Below are positions 1 through 11,100 of a DNA stretch of 64,000 nucleotides, in pieces. The DNA is from Blastocladiella emersonii ATCC 22665. Its lineage: Eukaryota > Blastocladiomycota > Blastocladiomycetes > Blastocladiales > Blastocladiaceae. A program made the position numbers and the translations under genes. How positions within the stretch are numbered: position 1 is the first letter of the stretch; each line of letters begins with the position of its first letter. The stretch is from contig JANHCV010000001.1 of assembly GCA_025594325.1 (NCBI GenBank), positions 3,224,001 through 3,288,000 of the forward strand, given 5' to 3'. The notes beneath the pieces were generated by a model. That model saw nothing but the letters and a program-made list of their open reading frames with translations. It had not been told where the DNA came from and made no database searches.

Positions 1-498
1 ACTGCTGCCGCGCCGGCCACCTCCGCCGCCGCTGCCGCCTCCGGCGCTCGAGAGGCTGTTCAGAGAGTTGATGGCGGATGCCGCGCCGCCCTGTTGCGAG
101 CTGCGGTGGAACGTGTCGCCGGCGCGGAGCTCGCGCGTCGTCAGCGCGAGCTGGTCGAGCGCAGCCTGCTTGCGCCGCTCCTGCTCGGCAAGGGCGCGAG
201 TCCCGGCGTTTCGCCCGGATTGCCATTTCCCGAGCAGCTGCTTGAACTTGGACTCGTCGGCGGGCGACACGCGCGCAACCGCTGCGAGTTTGGGAGCGGC
301 TGGTTTCGGGCCGTGGAGGTTTGGGCGACGCCGGCTCGGTACAGCCGGGACCGCTGCGCCGGGTAACCCGAGAGGCGAGGCGAACGCGTTCGGAAGCGCG
401 CCACCGTCAAACTGGATGCCTGGGAACAGGTCGACGTCGTCGACGTCGGGCCGCGCCGCCGCGGGGCCTCCCGTATCGTCGGGCGCGATCGTATTCAT
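1..498 (-). CDS. Partial unknown protein, N-terminal 166 residues
   Basis: Reading from an ATG at 498 the minus-strand frame stays open to the window edge, so the C-terminus is missing. The start is acidic (MNTIAPDDTG, then DVDDVDLFPG), followed by a Pro/Ala-rich stretch, a short charged helix-like segment around residues 95-125 (FKQLLGKWQSG, AEQERRKQAALDQL) and a Ser/Gly-rich tail. I do not recognise a family. The gene is divergent from the metalloprotease gene at 729, leaving about 230 bp as a shared upstream region. Codon use is the same high-GC type as its neighbours. The call rests on the open frame and on the good start context only. Confidence 0.5.
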   Translation of the reverse strand, partial: MNTIAPDDTGGPAAARPDVDDVDLFPGIQFDGGALPNAFASPLGLPGAAVPAVPSRRRPNLHGPKPAAPKLAAVARVSPADESKFKQLLGKWQSGRNAGTRALAEQERRKQAALDQLALTTRELRAGDTFHRSSQQGGAASAINSLNSLSSAGGGSGGGGGRRGSS

Positions 499-728
499 GG
501 TGTGGCAGTTGCAGATAGTGTGTGTGGATGCATTTACGTGATCGGCCGGCGACGATGCGGCAACGGACGCGTTCAAGGTCGCGTCGCGAAAACACGTGGG
601 GCGGGAGACAAATTCCTGCGCCACCCTGCTCGCCCCCGCTTTCGCCACGCCGATCGCATCGTCATGCCTTTCCTCTCGACCCCCGACTGAACATGTATAC
701 TAGACCGCAGCAGCGCTGCTCGCACACC

Positions 729-2237
729 ATGCAACGATTTCTTCTGGCCGCCGCCGCCATCTTGCTCGCCCTCGGCCTCGCCGCGACCCCTGCGGGCGCC
801 ATCACGTCGCGGCTCGGCCTCGAGATAGAACAGTCCGAAGTCCGCGCGCCCGGCATCGTAGCGTCCGTGACGTGCCTTCTCCCTCTCGACGCGCCGTCCG
901 TGTACTCGTGCCGGCGGTTCGACTCGGCGCTCGGGTCGGTGCTCAAGGCCATGTCGGTATCCCTAAAACTCGACGGCGCCGCGGCCAACCCCATCCGCAT
1001 CGAGGCCCACTTCATCCCGTTCTGCGAGGAGGCTGTCGACGCCCTCGACGGCGCCGAGGAGGCTGGCACACGGTGCGCATCGGCCATGTCGCACGCCAAC
1101 GCGCTCGCCTTTGCCAGCTCGGTCCGGTACTGGAAGCTGCGCGAGGTCGCGGCACCCGGGAACTGGGCGTTCGCGCCGTCGTGTGTCGTCAAGAACCTCG
1201 CTGGTGCAGGGCTCAAGGTCACGGGCAGCGGTAAGGGCGGCGCAGCGCCCGCGGGCGGGGACAAGTTCAACTTTGAGTACGACGCAGACATAAGGATCCA
1301 GGTTCGGTCCGATTGGGACGGCTGGTACTTTGAGGTACGTTCATCGCGGTGGCCGACCCTGTAAACCGCCGGCTGACCCTGTCGCGCGTAGTCGGCTGCT
1401 TCAGCACCCACACGCAACCAGATGGACATCCGTATCACCATGACGCACGAGCTGCTACACGGCTTCGGCGTTTCCTTTACGGGCCTTGACTCGTCGCTGA
1501 TCCCGGGCCTGACGATTCCATGGCATTTCGGCCCCTCGGGCGGGTACTGGACCAACTGGACCGACGTGATGCCATGGTACCTGCTCCACATGGTCGACGC
1601 GACGACCAAGACGCCCGTGACGGACCTGGTGCGCGCCGTGCAGGCGTGGCAGCCCAAGTCGCGCACCGTGCGCATGGACGATGTGGTGCCGGCCATGCAG
1701 CGCGACGCGCCCGCCGCGTACGCGGCCGCGCAGAAGCTGCAGCAGCTCCTGACGACGCCGCGCGCACTCGCGATCCGTACCGGTGGCGGCAGCGGCGACT
1801 TCGTGTACGTCGACACGTCCGCGGCCAACGTCACGGGCAACTCGGCGGTGCACCTCGACTCGGCGACGTACGGCGCGGCCGCCGACGACGCGATCCTCGT
1901 CCTCGACACGGGCAGCTACATGGGCCGGCCCTGGAACGCGACGCTGGGGCCTGTGCTCGCTGCGACCATGGCCGAGCTCGGGTTCCCGCGCGACGACGAC
2001 GCGCGGAACAAGCTCGCGGCCGCGTGGACCGCGACCACGGCCGACGCGACGTACCTCGGCGGCCAGCGGATCGACGTGATGCAGTGGAAGTGGAACTGGG
2101 TCAAGAACGGGTCCTGGACGCTCGTCAACGTCCTGCTCATCCTGCCGCTCACCGCGGCGTGGGTCGCGCTCGCGCGGCAAGACTGGCGCGTGATGCAGGT
2201 GCAGCGCGAGTGGTTCGAGATGCGCGGGAGTGTGTAA
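729..2237 (+). CDS. Putative secreted or membrane zinc metalloprotease (HExxHxxG)
   Basis: Two exons, 729-1334 and 1392-2237, joined in phase 0 across a 57-nt intron (gtacgt..tag, branch-like ctgac) give 483 residues. The first 24 residues form a signal peptide. Residues 221-228 read HELLHGFG, a zinc-binding HExxHxxG motif of the metzincin/leishmanolysin type in which E222 would be catalytic. The third metal ligand is not obvious; H residues at IPWHFG or LLHMVD further on are candidates. A hydrophobic segment at about 445-463 followed by a basic tail suggests a C-terminal membrane anchor. Several N-x-S/T sites fit an extracellular protein. The substrate is unknown. The stop lies only 52 bp from the convergent DSN1-like stop. 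Confidence 0.75.
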
Positions 2238-2254
2238 CAACAGAGTCGCTGTAC

Positions 2255-2260
2255 AATAAA
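2255..2260 (+). terminator. Polyadenylation signal AATAAA
   Basis: AATAAA lies 18 bp past the metalloprotease stop. It falls in the 52-bp gap before the convergent DSN1-like stop, so the two 3' UTRs must overlap. Confidence 0.5.
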
Positions 2261-2289
2261 TAATAGATGTATCATTCTGCCCCCTCGAG

Positions 2290-4523
2290 TTACTGCTGCT
2301 TGGGCGCTGCGTCCAGCGTATTCTCGGGCGGCTGCGACGGCGACGGTGAGGGCGTGGGCACCGTCTGGCCGAGCGCGAACAGGAGCGGGACGGACATGCC
2401 CGGGTTGGTCGTGGTCGCGGCGAACCGCTGCTCAAACGACTTGGCCGCTACGTACTCGTTGGCGTGGGTACGGTCGGCCGCCGCGCGCGCGAGCTGGGCG
2501 AGCGCGCTGACCTTGTCTGTGGCCTCCGCGATCTACAGCGGGGGGCGGGCGGAGGTGAGTTTACCACGCGCGAAGGAAGCGGACGTTCGATCGACGTACA
2601 TCGTCCGCGAGCTGGAGCATCTCGGCCTCTTCCTGCGCCGTGGTGTCGGGCTTGTAGATGAGCTCAAGCGCCGCGATCTCCTCGGGCGTCAAGGCGGCGA
2701 GGAGCTCGGCCTCGGGCATGGCGTGGCGCTCGGTTGCCGCGAGCTTGGTGCTCTCGATGGCGGCACGGTGCTCCTCCTGGAACTCGTCGAGGACCGCGGC
2801 CCACTGGTGCGCCTCCTCGGTGAGCCTAGTCCGGGGCGGGTCAGCGGGGGTTGGACGAGGGAGAAAAGTGTGCGAGCGGACGCACATGTCGATCTCGAAC
2901 TCGACTTGCGCCAGCTCCGTGCGAATTTTCTCATTGGTGGGGTTCGGGCGGAGCAGGAGCGGGCCGGGCTCGTCAGGTTCGGCCGTCTGTTGTTTCGCGC
3001 GCGGGGGAGAGAGTGAGCGAGTGCGAGTTCCGGGCGGGCGAGTTGTGCGGTATCGTACCGGATCCGTTGGCCAGCCAATGTCCTCGAACGAGCTCTTGGA
3101 GAACAGCTTGGTCATCTCGTACGCGAGGTCGGCCGCTACGAACCACAACAGTCAGTTTTGCGCGTTGTCGGCAGTGCGGGTGGATTGCGTACCGCAGTAG
3201 GCGATGGTCGGGTCGTTGTCGAGCGAGTCAAGCTCGGGTTCGGACGGCTGCGGCGGAGGTGGCGGGAGCGAGGCCTTGGATTTGGCGATGACGGCGTCGA
3301 GCCCCTTCTTCTTCTTTGGGTTCTTCTTGACCACGAAGTGGTTCAGGGCGTGCTGGCTCGCCCACGCGAGCAGGGTGCGGAAGCGCACGAACGGCGGCTG
3401 GTCGTCGGGGATGTGCTTGTACAGGTCCTCCTTGGGCACGGACTTGTCGGGCACGACTAGAACAGTAGCGAGAGAGGGGCAGGTCAGTTTCGTGTTCGTC
3501 CCCGCGGTCGTGTGCGCGCGTACGGAACAGCTTGGACTTGGCCATGGAGCTGCTGCGGCGCGAGAGCGAAGTGCGGCGCGGCGCGGGCTTCTTGCTCTGG
3601 CTGCGTTTCGCGGCGCTCGCGCGAGGACCGGGCACCGGCGCGGCGGAAGGCGTTGGCGGAACCGCCGGGTCGTCGCCCGCGGGCGGCAGGATGGGCGCGC
3701 TCGTGTCGTTGTAGTTTTCGTCGAGCACGGGCAGCTGAAATGGAGGCGGGTTTGGGTTCGGGGCCGGGACCAGCTGCGGTTCGGGTTTCGAGGGCGAAGC
3801 CGCGGCCGGGGCGGTAGCGGCTACTGCAGCGGCCGACGTAAAGGCCGTCGAGGTCGGGCGGAGCGGGAGCCGAGGGCCGAGCCCGGACGCGGGTTTGGGC
3901 GCCGCTGGCGCAGCGGCGGGCCGCGGTGCGCCCGCGGCAACAACGGATCCGGGCCCGAGTTTGGACGGGAACGCCGGTGCCCTGACCGCGGGGCCGAGGG
4001 GCAAGCGCGTGAACGGCGAGCGCGTCGCCGTCGTCGGCACGGAGCGTTTCGCCGACGAGAGCAGGTGGAGCGGCGGGGCAGGAAACGACGAGGTGCGGCC
4101 GGAGCCGGGCGGCCGCCTGATCTCGGCGGGGGCCGGGGTCATGACGTGCGCGAACGCCGGCGTGCCACCGCGGCTCAGCGCGGATCCGGCGGGGCGGCCG
4201 CTCGCGGTGAAGTGGGCGTGTGCGTCGCCCGGCAACCCGCTCCCAGCCGGCGTGGCAGCGTGCTTCGCCGACGGGGCGCCCTTGCCGAAGTTGAACTGCG
4301 GGTGGCCGCGAGCCATCAGGTCGATGAAGCGCGGCACACGCTTCAGCGGCGGCTGCATGGTGGCGGCCGGGCGCTCGCCAATGGAGGGTGCATTCATGGT
4401 GTTGGAGGTTGCCGGAGCGGCGACCGCGGGAGGTGGTGGTGGTGGCGCGGTCCCCGCTGCGCGAGCAGGCGATGGTGGCGCAGGGGCCGCGTCGCGCGCG
4501 GGCGGCGGTGCATTCGAATTCAT
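2290..4523 (-). CDS. DSN1: DSN1/Mis13-like kinetochore protein
   Basis: Six exons (4523-3524, 3456-3193, 3135-3059, 2986-2886, 2825-2600, 2532-2290) splice with matching phases to 636 residues. Residues 1 to about 300 are Pro/Ala-rich and look disordered, followed by a basic Ser/Arg patch. From about residue 344 comes a DLYKHIPDDQPP segment and then FRTLLAW. This Y-x-H-I..R-x-LL-x-W pattern is the signature of the Dsn1/Mis13 family, the MIND-complex subunit that links centromere chromatin to the outer kinetochore. The remainder is helical with an acidic coiled-coil-like stretch (AEEM, EEIAALELI). Family assignment is from the motif only; the rest of the family diverges quickly. Convergent with the metalloprotease gene and divergent from RSM22. 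Confidence 0.65.
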
Positions 4524-4724
4524 GGTGGCGGCGGGTCGGCGGCGGCGGTGCAGCAAGTGCGCTCGCGCGTCCTCCCGAGCTGTGCGGCGTGCGGAGGGCG
4601 GCGCGGAGAGAGGGGGAGGGTGATGCGCTGCACGATGGAGCGAGCGAGGGGACGCGTTGCTGCTCTCGGTTCGGGTGCCGTGTGAGATCACGTCCGCGGA
4701 TCAACACGCCCACGCCGCAAAAAA

Positions 4725-6491
4725 ATGTATCGCTGCACCCTCGGCGCCCCGCTCGCGCGCGCCGCAACTCGGTGCATCGCGCGCGCCGCATCGAGCGCGT
4801 CGCACGTCCCGAACAAGCACCGCGCCGTGCTCGATGCGCTGACGCCGGCCGCCGCCGCGGCCCCCGGTTCGGCCGCGCACCACCACAAGGCGGCCCTGAC
4901 CTCGCTGCCGCCCGCGCTCAACCAGGCGCTCGCGCACGTCCTCAACGCCGCCGACGGGCCGCGCATCCGGACCGGCGCCGTGCGCATCTTCGACTCGCTG
5001 CGGTCGACCAGCGGCATACTCGACCCGGCGCCCGGCCGCGCCGCCCCGCCCAGGCTCATGTCGCTCGCCAACCCGGACCGCGTCCTCACCCCGCACCACG
5101 TCGCCTACGACGCCGACCTCGTCCCCGCCTACCTCGCCGCCCGCATGCCCGCGTGCTACGCCGCCGCCGAGCGCGCCCTCGCCGAGACCTACAGCAAGCT
5201 CGGCACGCCCGACCACGCCCCGCGCACCGTGCTCGATCTCGGGACCGGGCCGGGCACCGCCGTGTGGGCGCTGCGCTGCGTTGAGCGGGACATGGGCGTC
5301 GAAAAGCCCGCGGACGTGACGGCCGTGGACGTGAACCGCGCCATGCTCGATGCCGCGCGCGCGCTCGGCGCCCAGGCCGGGCTCGATGCGGGCGTCACCT
5401 TCGCCGAGTTCCTCCCCGCCAACCCGAACGCGCGCTTCGACCTGTCCATCGCCTCGTTCCTCTTCTCCGAGGTCGAGGACCCCGCGCTGCGCGCCAGCCT
5501 GCTCCGCTCGCTGTGGAGCCTCACCGACGGCACCATGGTCATCATCGACCGCGGCACCCCGCGCGGGTTCAAGCGCCTCGTCGAGATCCGCGACTGGGTC
5601 CTCGCCCAGGACGACGCGACTATTCTGGCGCCCGTACGTCGCTCTTACTCCTGCCGCTGCGCGCTCCCGACGGGTCCTAACCTTCTCTCCCCCACCCAGT
5701 GCCCGCACATGAAGACGTGCCCGCTGAGCACCGGCGGCCGCGACTGGTGCCACTTTGCCCAGCGCCTCGAGCGCCCGCCCGAGATGCAAAAGACGAAACA
5801 CGCCAAGACCAACCTCGAGGACGTGAAATTCACCTACCTCGTCGTCAAGAAATCGGCGCCCTCGCTCGTCCCGACCAACTCGGCCGCCCTGTGGCCGCGC
5901 GTCCTCGGCCCGCCCCTCAAGCGCGGCGGCCACGTCCTCCTCGACGTCTGCACACCGAGCGGCAACGCCGAGCGCATCGTCGTCGCAAAGTCCATGGGCA
6001 AGGACGCGTTCAAGGCCGCCCGCAAGCTCGGGTGGGGCGACCAGTGGCCGTTCGGCGCCAAGGCCGCCATGCCCGGACGCGGGATTGCCCGCAGCCGCGA
6101 CGACGAGACCGTGGTCGCCGAGGACAAGAAGAAGAAGGATGGCGGCAAGCAGGACAAGACCAAGAAGCTCCTCTCGGGCGAGAGTCGCCGCAAGGCGACG
6201 CGGCTCGACGAAGAGGTTCTCGTCGCCGCTAAGGAACCCGCCCCCGCTGTCGCTGCGCCCGCTCCCGTCGTCGAGCCCTCGGTCCCAGCACCCGCACCAG
6301 CCGCCGAGTCGGCCGAGTCCGCCGCTTCCCCGAAAACAGCAGCAGCAGCGCCGGGCCGACGCAGCCGACTGGCCAAGCGCAAGGAGATCAACGAGGCGCT
6401 GGCCAAGCGCAAGGAGATCAACGAGGCGCTGGCCAAGCGCAAGGAGATCAACGAGGCGCTGGCCAAGACCAAGCTGAGCGACGCCGAGTAA
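4725..6491 (+). CDS. RSM22: Rsm22/METTL17-type mitochondrial ribosome assembly protein
   Basis: Exons 4725-5633 and 5700-6491 join in phase 0 to 566 residues. The N-terminus is Arg/Ala-rich without acidic residues, as expected for a mitochondrial targeting peptide. A class-I methyltransferase motif I (VLDLGTGPGT) starts near residue 169. Cys304, Cys310 and Cys320 (CPHMKTCPL..DWCHF) with Cys387 (LLDVC) match the four cysteines that hold the 4Fe-4S cluster in this family, which acts in small mitochondrial subunit maturation. The C-terminus adds a Pro/Ala linker and three exact ten-residue repeats. The 66-nt intron has no stop and is a multiple of three, so retention would add 22 residues between the methyltransferase core and the cysteines. 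Confidence 0.9.
   Translation: MYRCTLGAPLARAATRCIARAASSASHVPNKHRAVLDALTPAAAAAPGSAAHHHKAALTSLPPALNQALAHVLNAADGPRIRTGAVRIFDSLRSTSGILDPAPGRAAPPRLMSLANPDRVLTPHHVAYDADLVPAYLAARMPACYAAAERALAETYSKLGTPDHAPRTVLDLGTGPGTAVWALRCVERDMGVEKPADVTAVDVNRAMLDAARALGAQAGLDAGVTFAEFLPANPNARFDLSIASFLFSEVEDPALRASLLRSLWSLTDGTMVIIDRGTPRGFKRLVEIRDWVLAQDDATILAPVRRSYSCRCALPTGPNLLSPTQCPHMKTCPLSTGGRDWCHFAQRLERPPEMQKTKHAKTNLEDVKFTYLVVKKSAPSLVPTNSAALWPRVLGPPLKRGGHVLLDVCTPSGNAERIVVAKSMGKDAFKAARKLGWGDQWPFGAKAAMPGRGIARSRDDETVVAEDKKKKDGGKQDKTKKLLSGESRRKATRLDEEVLVAAKEPAPAVAAPAPVVEPSVPAPAPAAESAESAASPKTAAAAPGRRSRLAKRKEINEALAKRKEINEALAKRKEINEALAKTKLSDAE
6371..6460 (+). repeat. Three exact 30-bp tandem repeats inside RSM22
   Basis: A 30-bp unit starting ggccaagcgcaaggagatc occurs three times in a row, then begins a fourth time and diverges. 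It encodes a basic/acidic ten-residue helix-like unit (AKRKEINEAL) at the extreme C-terminus. Confidence 0.95.
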
Positions 6492-6561
6492 TATACACAC
6501 AAAGTTCCTAGTTACAGCAGCAAAACTGTTCTCTCATTCAGCACACGCAAGGAATCGGCAG

Positions 6562-7798
6562 TTACACCTTGGCGTCGTCGAGGACCCGCACGCCCTTCTC
6601 CTCGTAGTCGGAGCGCTTCATCCAGAAGAGCGGGTTGTTCTTCATGGTCTCGGCGAGGACGGCGCCGCCGACAAAGACGGCGTGCTTGCGGCCGGGCGGG
6701 TCCTCGACCTTGATCTTGAACTTGCGCATGCGCATGTTGTCGCCCTTGAGGATGCGCTGCAGGTACAGCTGGCGCACCTCCTTTTCGAGGCGCGACGACA
6801 GGCCCGGGTACATGGTGGTGCCGCCCGACAGCAAGATGTGCTTGTACAGCTCGGGGCGGTTGTCGATCGGGCACGCGTTGATGGCGTTGAACAGCACCTC
6901 GGCCACGCCGGGCGACTCGATGTCGACGAGGTGCGGCTGGAACAGCGCCTCGGGGGCCTCGAACCGCTCGGACCCGACCTTGATGACGCGGCCGTCGGGC
7001 AGCGTGTACTGCTCGACGAGCACCGTGGTCTCGGTGGCCAGCTTCTGCTCGAGGTCGAGGTCGTAGGCCACGTAGCACAGCTTCTCCTTCATCTGGCGCA
7101 CCGTCTCGAAGTCGGCGGTGCGGTTGAAGGCGTAGCCGCGCAGCGTCATGAGCTTGATGAGGTACCGCGTGATGTCGCGGCCGGCAATGTCGAGGCGCTT
7201 GGTCTGGTGCGGCAGCGCGTAGCCCTCGTAGACGGGGACAATGTGGGTGACGCCGTCGCCCGAGTCGACGACCACGCCCGTCAGCAGGCCCTGCGCGTAC
7301 AGGGTGAGCACGGCCTGGATGGCGACGTAGGCGCCGTCGAACTGGAACTTCTCGAACATGACCTCGATCATCTTCTCGCGGTTCTTGCGCGGGTTGAGCG
7401 GCGGCTCCGTGAGCAGGATCTTGGCGTCGCGCGTGTCGTCGACGCCCAGCTTCTCGCGGAACGTGTAGTCCCACATGAGCTCCATGTCCTCCCAGTTGCG
7501 CACGATGCCGTTCTCCATCGGGTACGACATCTGCAGCATGGCGCGCGCGGCGGCCGCCTCGTCGCCGATCATGATGTCCTTGAGCTGCACCGACGTGTCC
7601 ATGGTCTGCTCGGCACGCAGCATCGGCCGGCCCATGACGCTCGGGAACGTCGTGGTCGGGAACTTGTCGCCGGCGAACCCGGCCTTGACAAACTACGAGT
7701 GCGGGTGGGGTCGGCATGAGCGTCGCGCGCGGGAGCGGGCGGGCGGGCGAGCGGCCGCATACCCCGGTGCCATTGTCGCACACGATGATCTTGCTCAT
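6562..7798 (-). CDS. ARP2: Actin-related protein 2 (Arp2/3 complex)
   Basis: Exons 7798-7763 and 7692-6562 join in phase 0 to 388 residues, the usual Arp2 length. The first exon encodes [12 protein letters not shown] and the second continues [12 protein letters not shown], the actin-fold phosphate-1 loop. The phosphate-2 loop [18 protein letters not shown] and the typical GGTTMYPG and VFVGGAVLA segments are present. Arp2-specific features rather than conventional actin include [13 protein letters not shown] and [17 protein letters not shown]. As part of Arp2/3 it nucleates branched actin. It is divergent from UPF1 (338 bp between starts) and convergent with RSM22 (70 bp between stops). Confidence 0.95.
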
Positions 7799-8135
7799 GG
7801 TGGCTGTGGTCGTGTCGTGGATACGTTGCAGGGGCAGACCCACGGCTCCGTGGTCGCGATCTTGGGGCGAGCGGGGACAGCAGCGGTGGCGCGACGCCTC
7901 ACGCGTTCGCCCGTCGCGAAAGCTGATCGGCGCGAGCGGACCGCCGCTCACCTGAGCCCGGCTGACCGCGTCCTCGTCCTGCCGCTCTCGTTCTCGTTCT
8001 CGTTTCGCTTTGCTGCCGTACTCTCTCTCTCCCGTCAAGCAACCCGCGGAGCCCGCCAGTGCATGTAACCCGCGCGCCGACTCTGCGCAACCTGCACCGA
8101 TCCGCCCGCCGCGACCCACCACCACCACCACTACC
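7799..8135. promoter_or_regulatory. Divergent upstream region of ARP2 and UPF1
   Basis: The 337 bp between the two start codons must contain both promoters. The stretch at about 7966-8036 is strongly pyrimidine-rich on the plus strand (repeated tctcgt and ctct units), a common feature of fungal promoters of highly expressed genes. No clear TATA box is seen. Confidence 0.4.
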
Positions 8136-11100
8136 ATGTCCGGCTACCGCGGCTACGGCGCGGCCGCCGCTCCTCCGCAACGGGCCAAGGGCTCCGCCAA
8201 CGCCACCGGCAGCACGTCGGCCGCTGCCCCGCCGCCGACCGACGACCGCCTGACGCAGGACGACGACGTCGACTTCTCGTACCTCGAGGGCACGCAGTTC
8301 GGCGCCGGCGCCCACCACCACCACCACCACGGCTACGGCGGCGCGTCGCAGTTCGACTACGACGACCTGACGCTGCCGTCGCAGTCGCACTTCACCCAGT
8401 TCACGCAGTTCACCCAGGACACGGCCGGCGTCGACGACCTCGGCCTCTCGCAGCCCGGGCCCGACTTTGACGCCAGCCAGAAGCTCGTGTTCGCCGACGA
8501 GGACGATCTCGACGGCGCCGAGGACCACGACGACGACGACGACGTGAACGGTGCCGGTGCTGGTGGGGATGCCGACGCGAACAGCTTCGACGGCGACGAC
8601 TGGGCCGGCGTCGATCCCGAGGAGGACGCCATCGCGCTCGTCGACGAGGAGGACGACGAGGATCTCGAGGAAGAGGAGGAGGAGACGCCCGACATCCACC
8701 TGCCCGACCACGCCTGCAAGTACGTCCCTCTTGACCTTTCGCCGTCGCGACCAGCGCTGACCCCCCCTCCCGATCACACTGCTAGGTACTGCGGCATCCA
8801 CTCGCCCGCGTCCGTCGTCAAGTGCCTGGCGTGCAAAAAGTGGTTCTGCAACTCGCGCGGCCAGACCTCGGCCGCCCACATCATCTCGCACCTCGTGCGC
8901 AAGAAGCACAAGGAGGTGTCGCTGCACCCGAAATCGGCGCTCGAGGAGACCATCCTCGAGTGCTACCAGTGCGGGTCGCGCAACGTGTTCCAGCTCGGCT
9001 ACATCCCCGCCAAGAACGACACGGTCGTCGTGCTCCTGTGCCGCACCCCGTGCGCCACCGTCACCGCGTCCAAGGACATGGCCTGGGACACGGCCAAGTG
9101 GCAGCCGCTCATCGAGGACCGCACCTTCGTCTCGTGGCTCGTCAAGCAGCCGTCCAACGACGAGGTCGGCCGCGCCCGCAAGCTCACCATCTCGCAGATC
9201 AACAAGCTCGAGGCCCTTTGGGCCGAGGGCCACGACGAGGTCAACGCCACCAACATCGAGGACGACTCGGTCATCCCCGCCGAGGACGACGTCCAGCACG
9301 TGCTCCTGCGCTACGACGACGCCTACCAGTTCCAGAACGTCATGGGCCCGCTCGTCAAGATGGAGGCCGACTACGACAAGCAGATGACTGAGGCCCAGAC
9401 CCAGGAGGACGTGGTCGTGCGCTGGGACGTCGGTCTCAACCAGCAGCGCCTCGCGTATTTCGTCCTCGCCAAGTACGAGCTCGGCGAGATGCGCCTCGCC
9501 GTCGGCGACGAGCTGCGTCTCCGCTACCACGGCGAGCTGCGCAAGCCGTGGGAGGGCGAGGGCCACGTCGTCAAGGTCCCCAACAGCCACAGCGACGAGG
9601 TCGCCCTCGAGCTCAAGCTCAAGCACGGCCACGACGCGCCCATCCAGTGCACGCACAATTTCTCGGTCGATTTCGTGTGGAAGTCGGTCTCGTTCGACCG
9701 CATGCAGCGCGCCCTCAAGGCCTTTGCCATCGACGAGACGTGCGTGTCGGGCTACATCTTCCACAAGCTGCTCGGCCACGACGTGCCCCTGCCGCCGCTC
9801 AAGCCCCTCACCACCAAGAAGTTTGCCGCGCCCGGCCTGCCCGAGCTCAACTACACCCAGGCGTACGCCGTCAAGTCGGTCCTGCAGCAGCCGCTGTCGC
9901 TGATCCAGGGCCCGCCCGGCACGGGCAAGACGGTGACCAGTGCCACGCTCGTCTACCACTTCTCCAAGCAGAACGCCGGCAAGGTGCTCGTGTGCGCGCC
10001 GTCCAACGTCGCCGTCGACCACCTCACGGAGCGCATCCACCGCACCGGGCTCAAGGTGGTCCGGCTCACGGCCAAGTCGCGCGAGGAGCTCGACAGCCCC
10101 ATCTCGTTCCTCACGCTGCACGAGCAGGTGCGCAACAGCGACGTGCACCCGGCGCTGCGCAAGCTCGACCAGCTCAAGCAGGAGCAGGGCGAGCTGTCGG
10201 CCGCCGACCAGAAGCGCTACGTCAAGCTCAAGCGCCAGCTCGAGCAGGAGATCCTCGACGCGGCCGACGTCATCTGCTGCACGTGCGTCGGCGCCGGCGA
10301 CATGCGGCTCAGCAAGCAGCGGTTCCGGTCGGTGCTCATCGACGAGGCGACGCAGGCGACCGAGCCCGAGGTGTTCATCCCGCTGGTCCGCGGCGCGAAG
10401 CAGGTGGTGCTCGTCGGCGACCACCAGCAGCTCGGGCCCGTGGTCATGAACAAGAAGGCGGCGCAGGCCGGGTTCACGCAGTCGCTGTTCGAGCGGCTCA
10501 TCCTGCTCGGGATCCGGCCGATCCGGCTCCAGGTCCAGTACCGCATGCACCCGTGCCTGTCCAACTTCCCGTCCAACATGTTCTACGAGGGCTCGCTGCA
10601 GAACGGCGTCACGGCCGCCGAGCGGCTGCGGCCCAACGTCAACTTCCCGTGGCCCGTCCCCGAGAAGCCCATGTTCTTCCACGCGTGCTACGGCGCCGAG
10701 GAGATTGCCTCGTCGGGCACCTCGTACCTCAACCGCACCGAGGCGGCCAACGTCGAAAAGTGCGTGACGCGGTTCCTCAAGTGCGGGGTGCAGCCGCACC
10801 AGATCGGCGTCATCACACCGTACGAGGGCCAGCGGTCCTTCATCGTGTCGTACATGCAGTTCAACGGGTCGCTCCGCCAGGACCTGTACAAGGAGATCGA
10901 GGTGGCGTCCGTCGACGCGTTCCAGGGCCGCGAAAAGGACTACATCATCCTGTCGTGCGTGCGGTCCAACGAGCACCAGGGCATCGGGTTCCTGTCCGAC
11001 TCGCGCCGCCTCAACGTCGCCCTGACCCGCGCCAAGTTCGGCCTCGTGCTCCTCGGCAACCCCAAGGTCCTCTCCCGCCACGGGCTCTGGCACCACCTGC

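Noticed and set aside
3204-4685. 493-codon plus-strand frame opposite DSN1-like exon 1
   Set aside because: Arg/Gly-rich antisense shadow without motifs; the minus strand gives a spliced model with a family signature.
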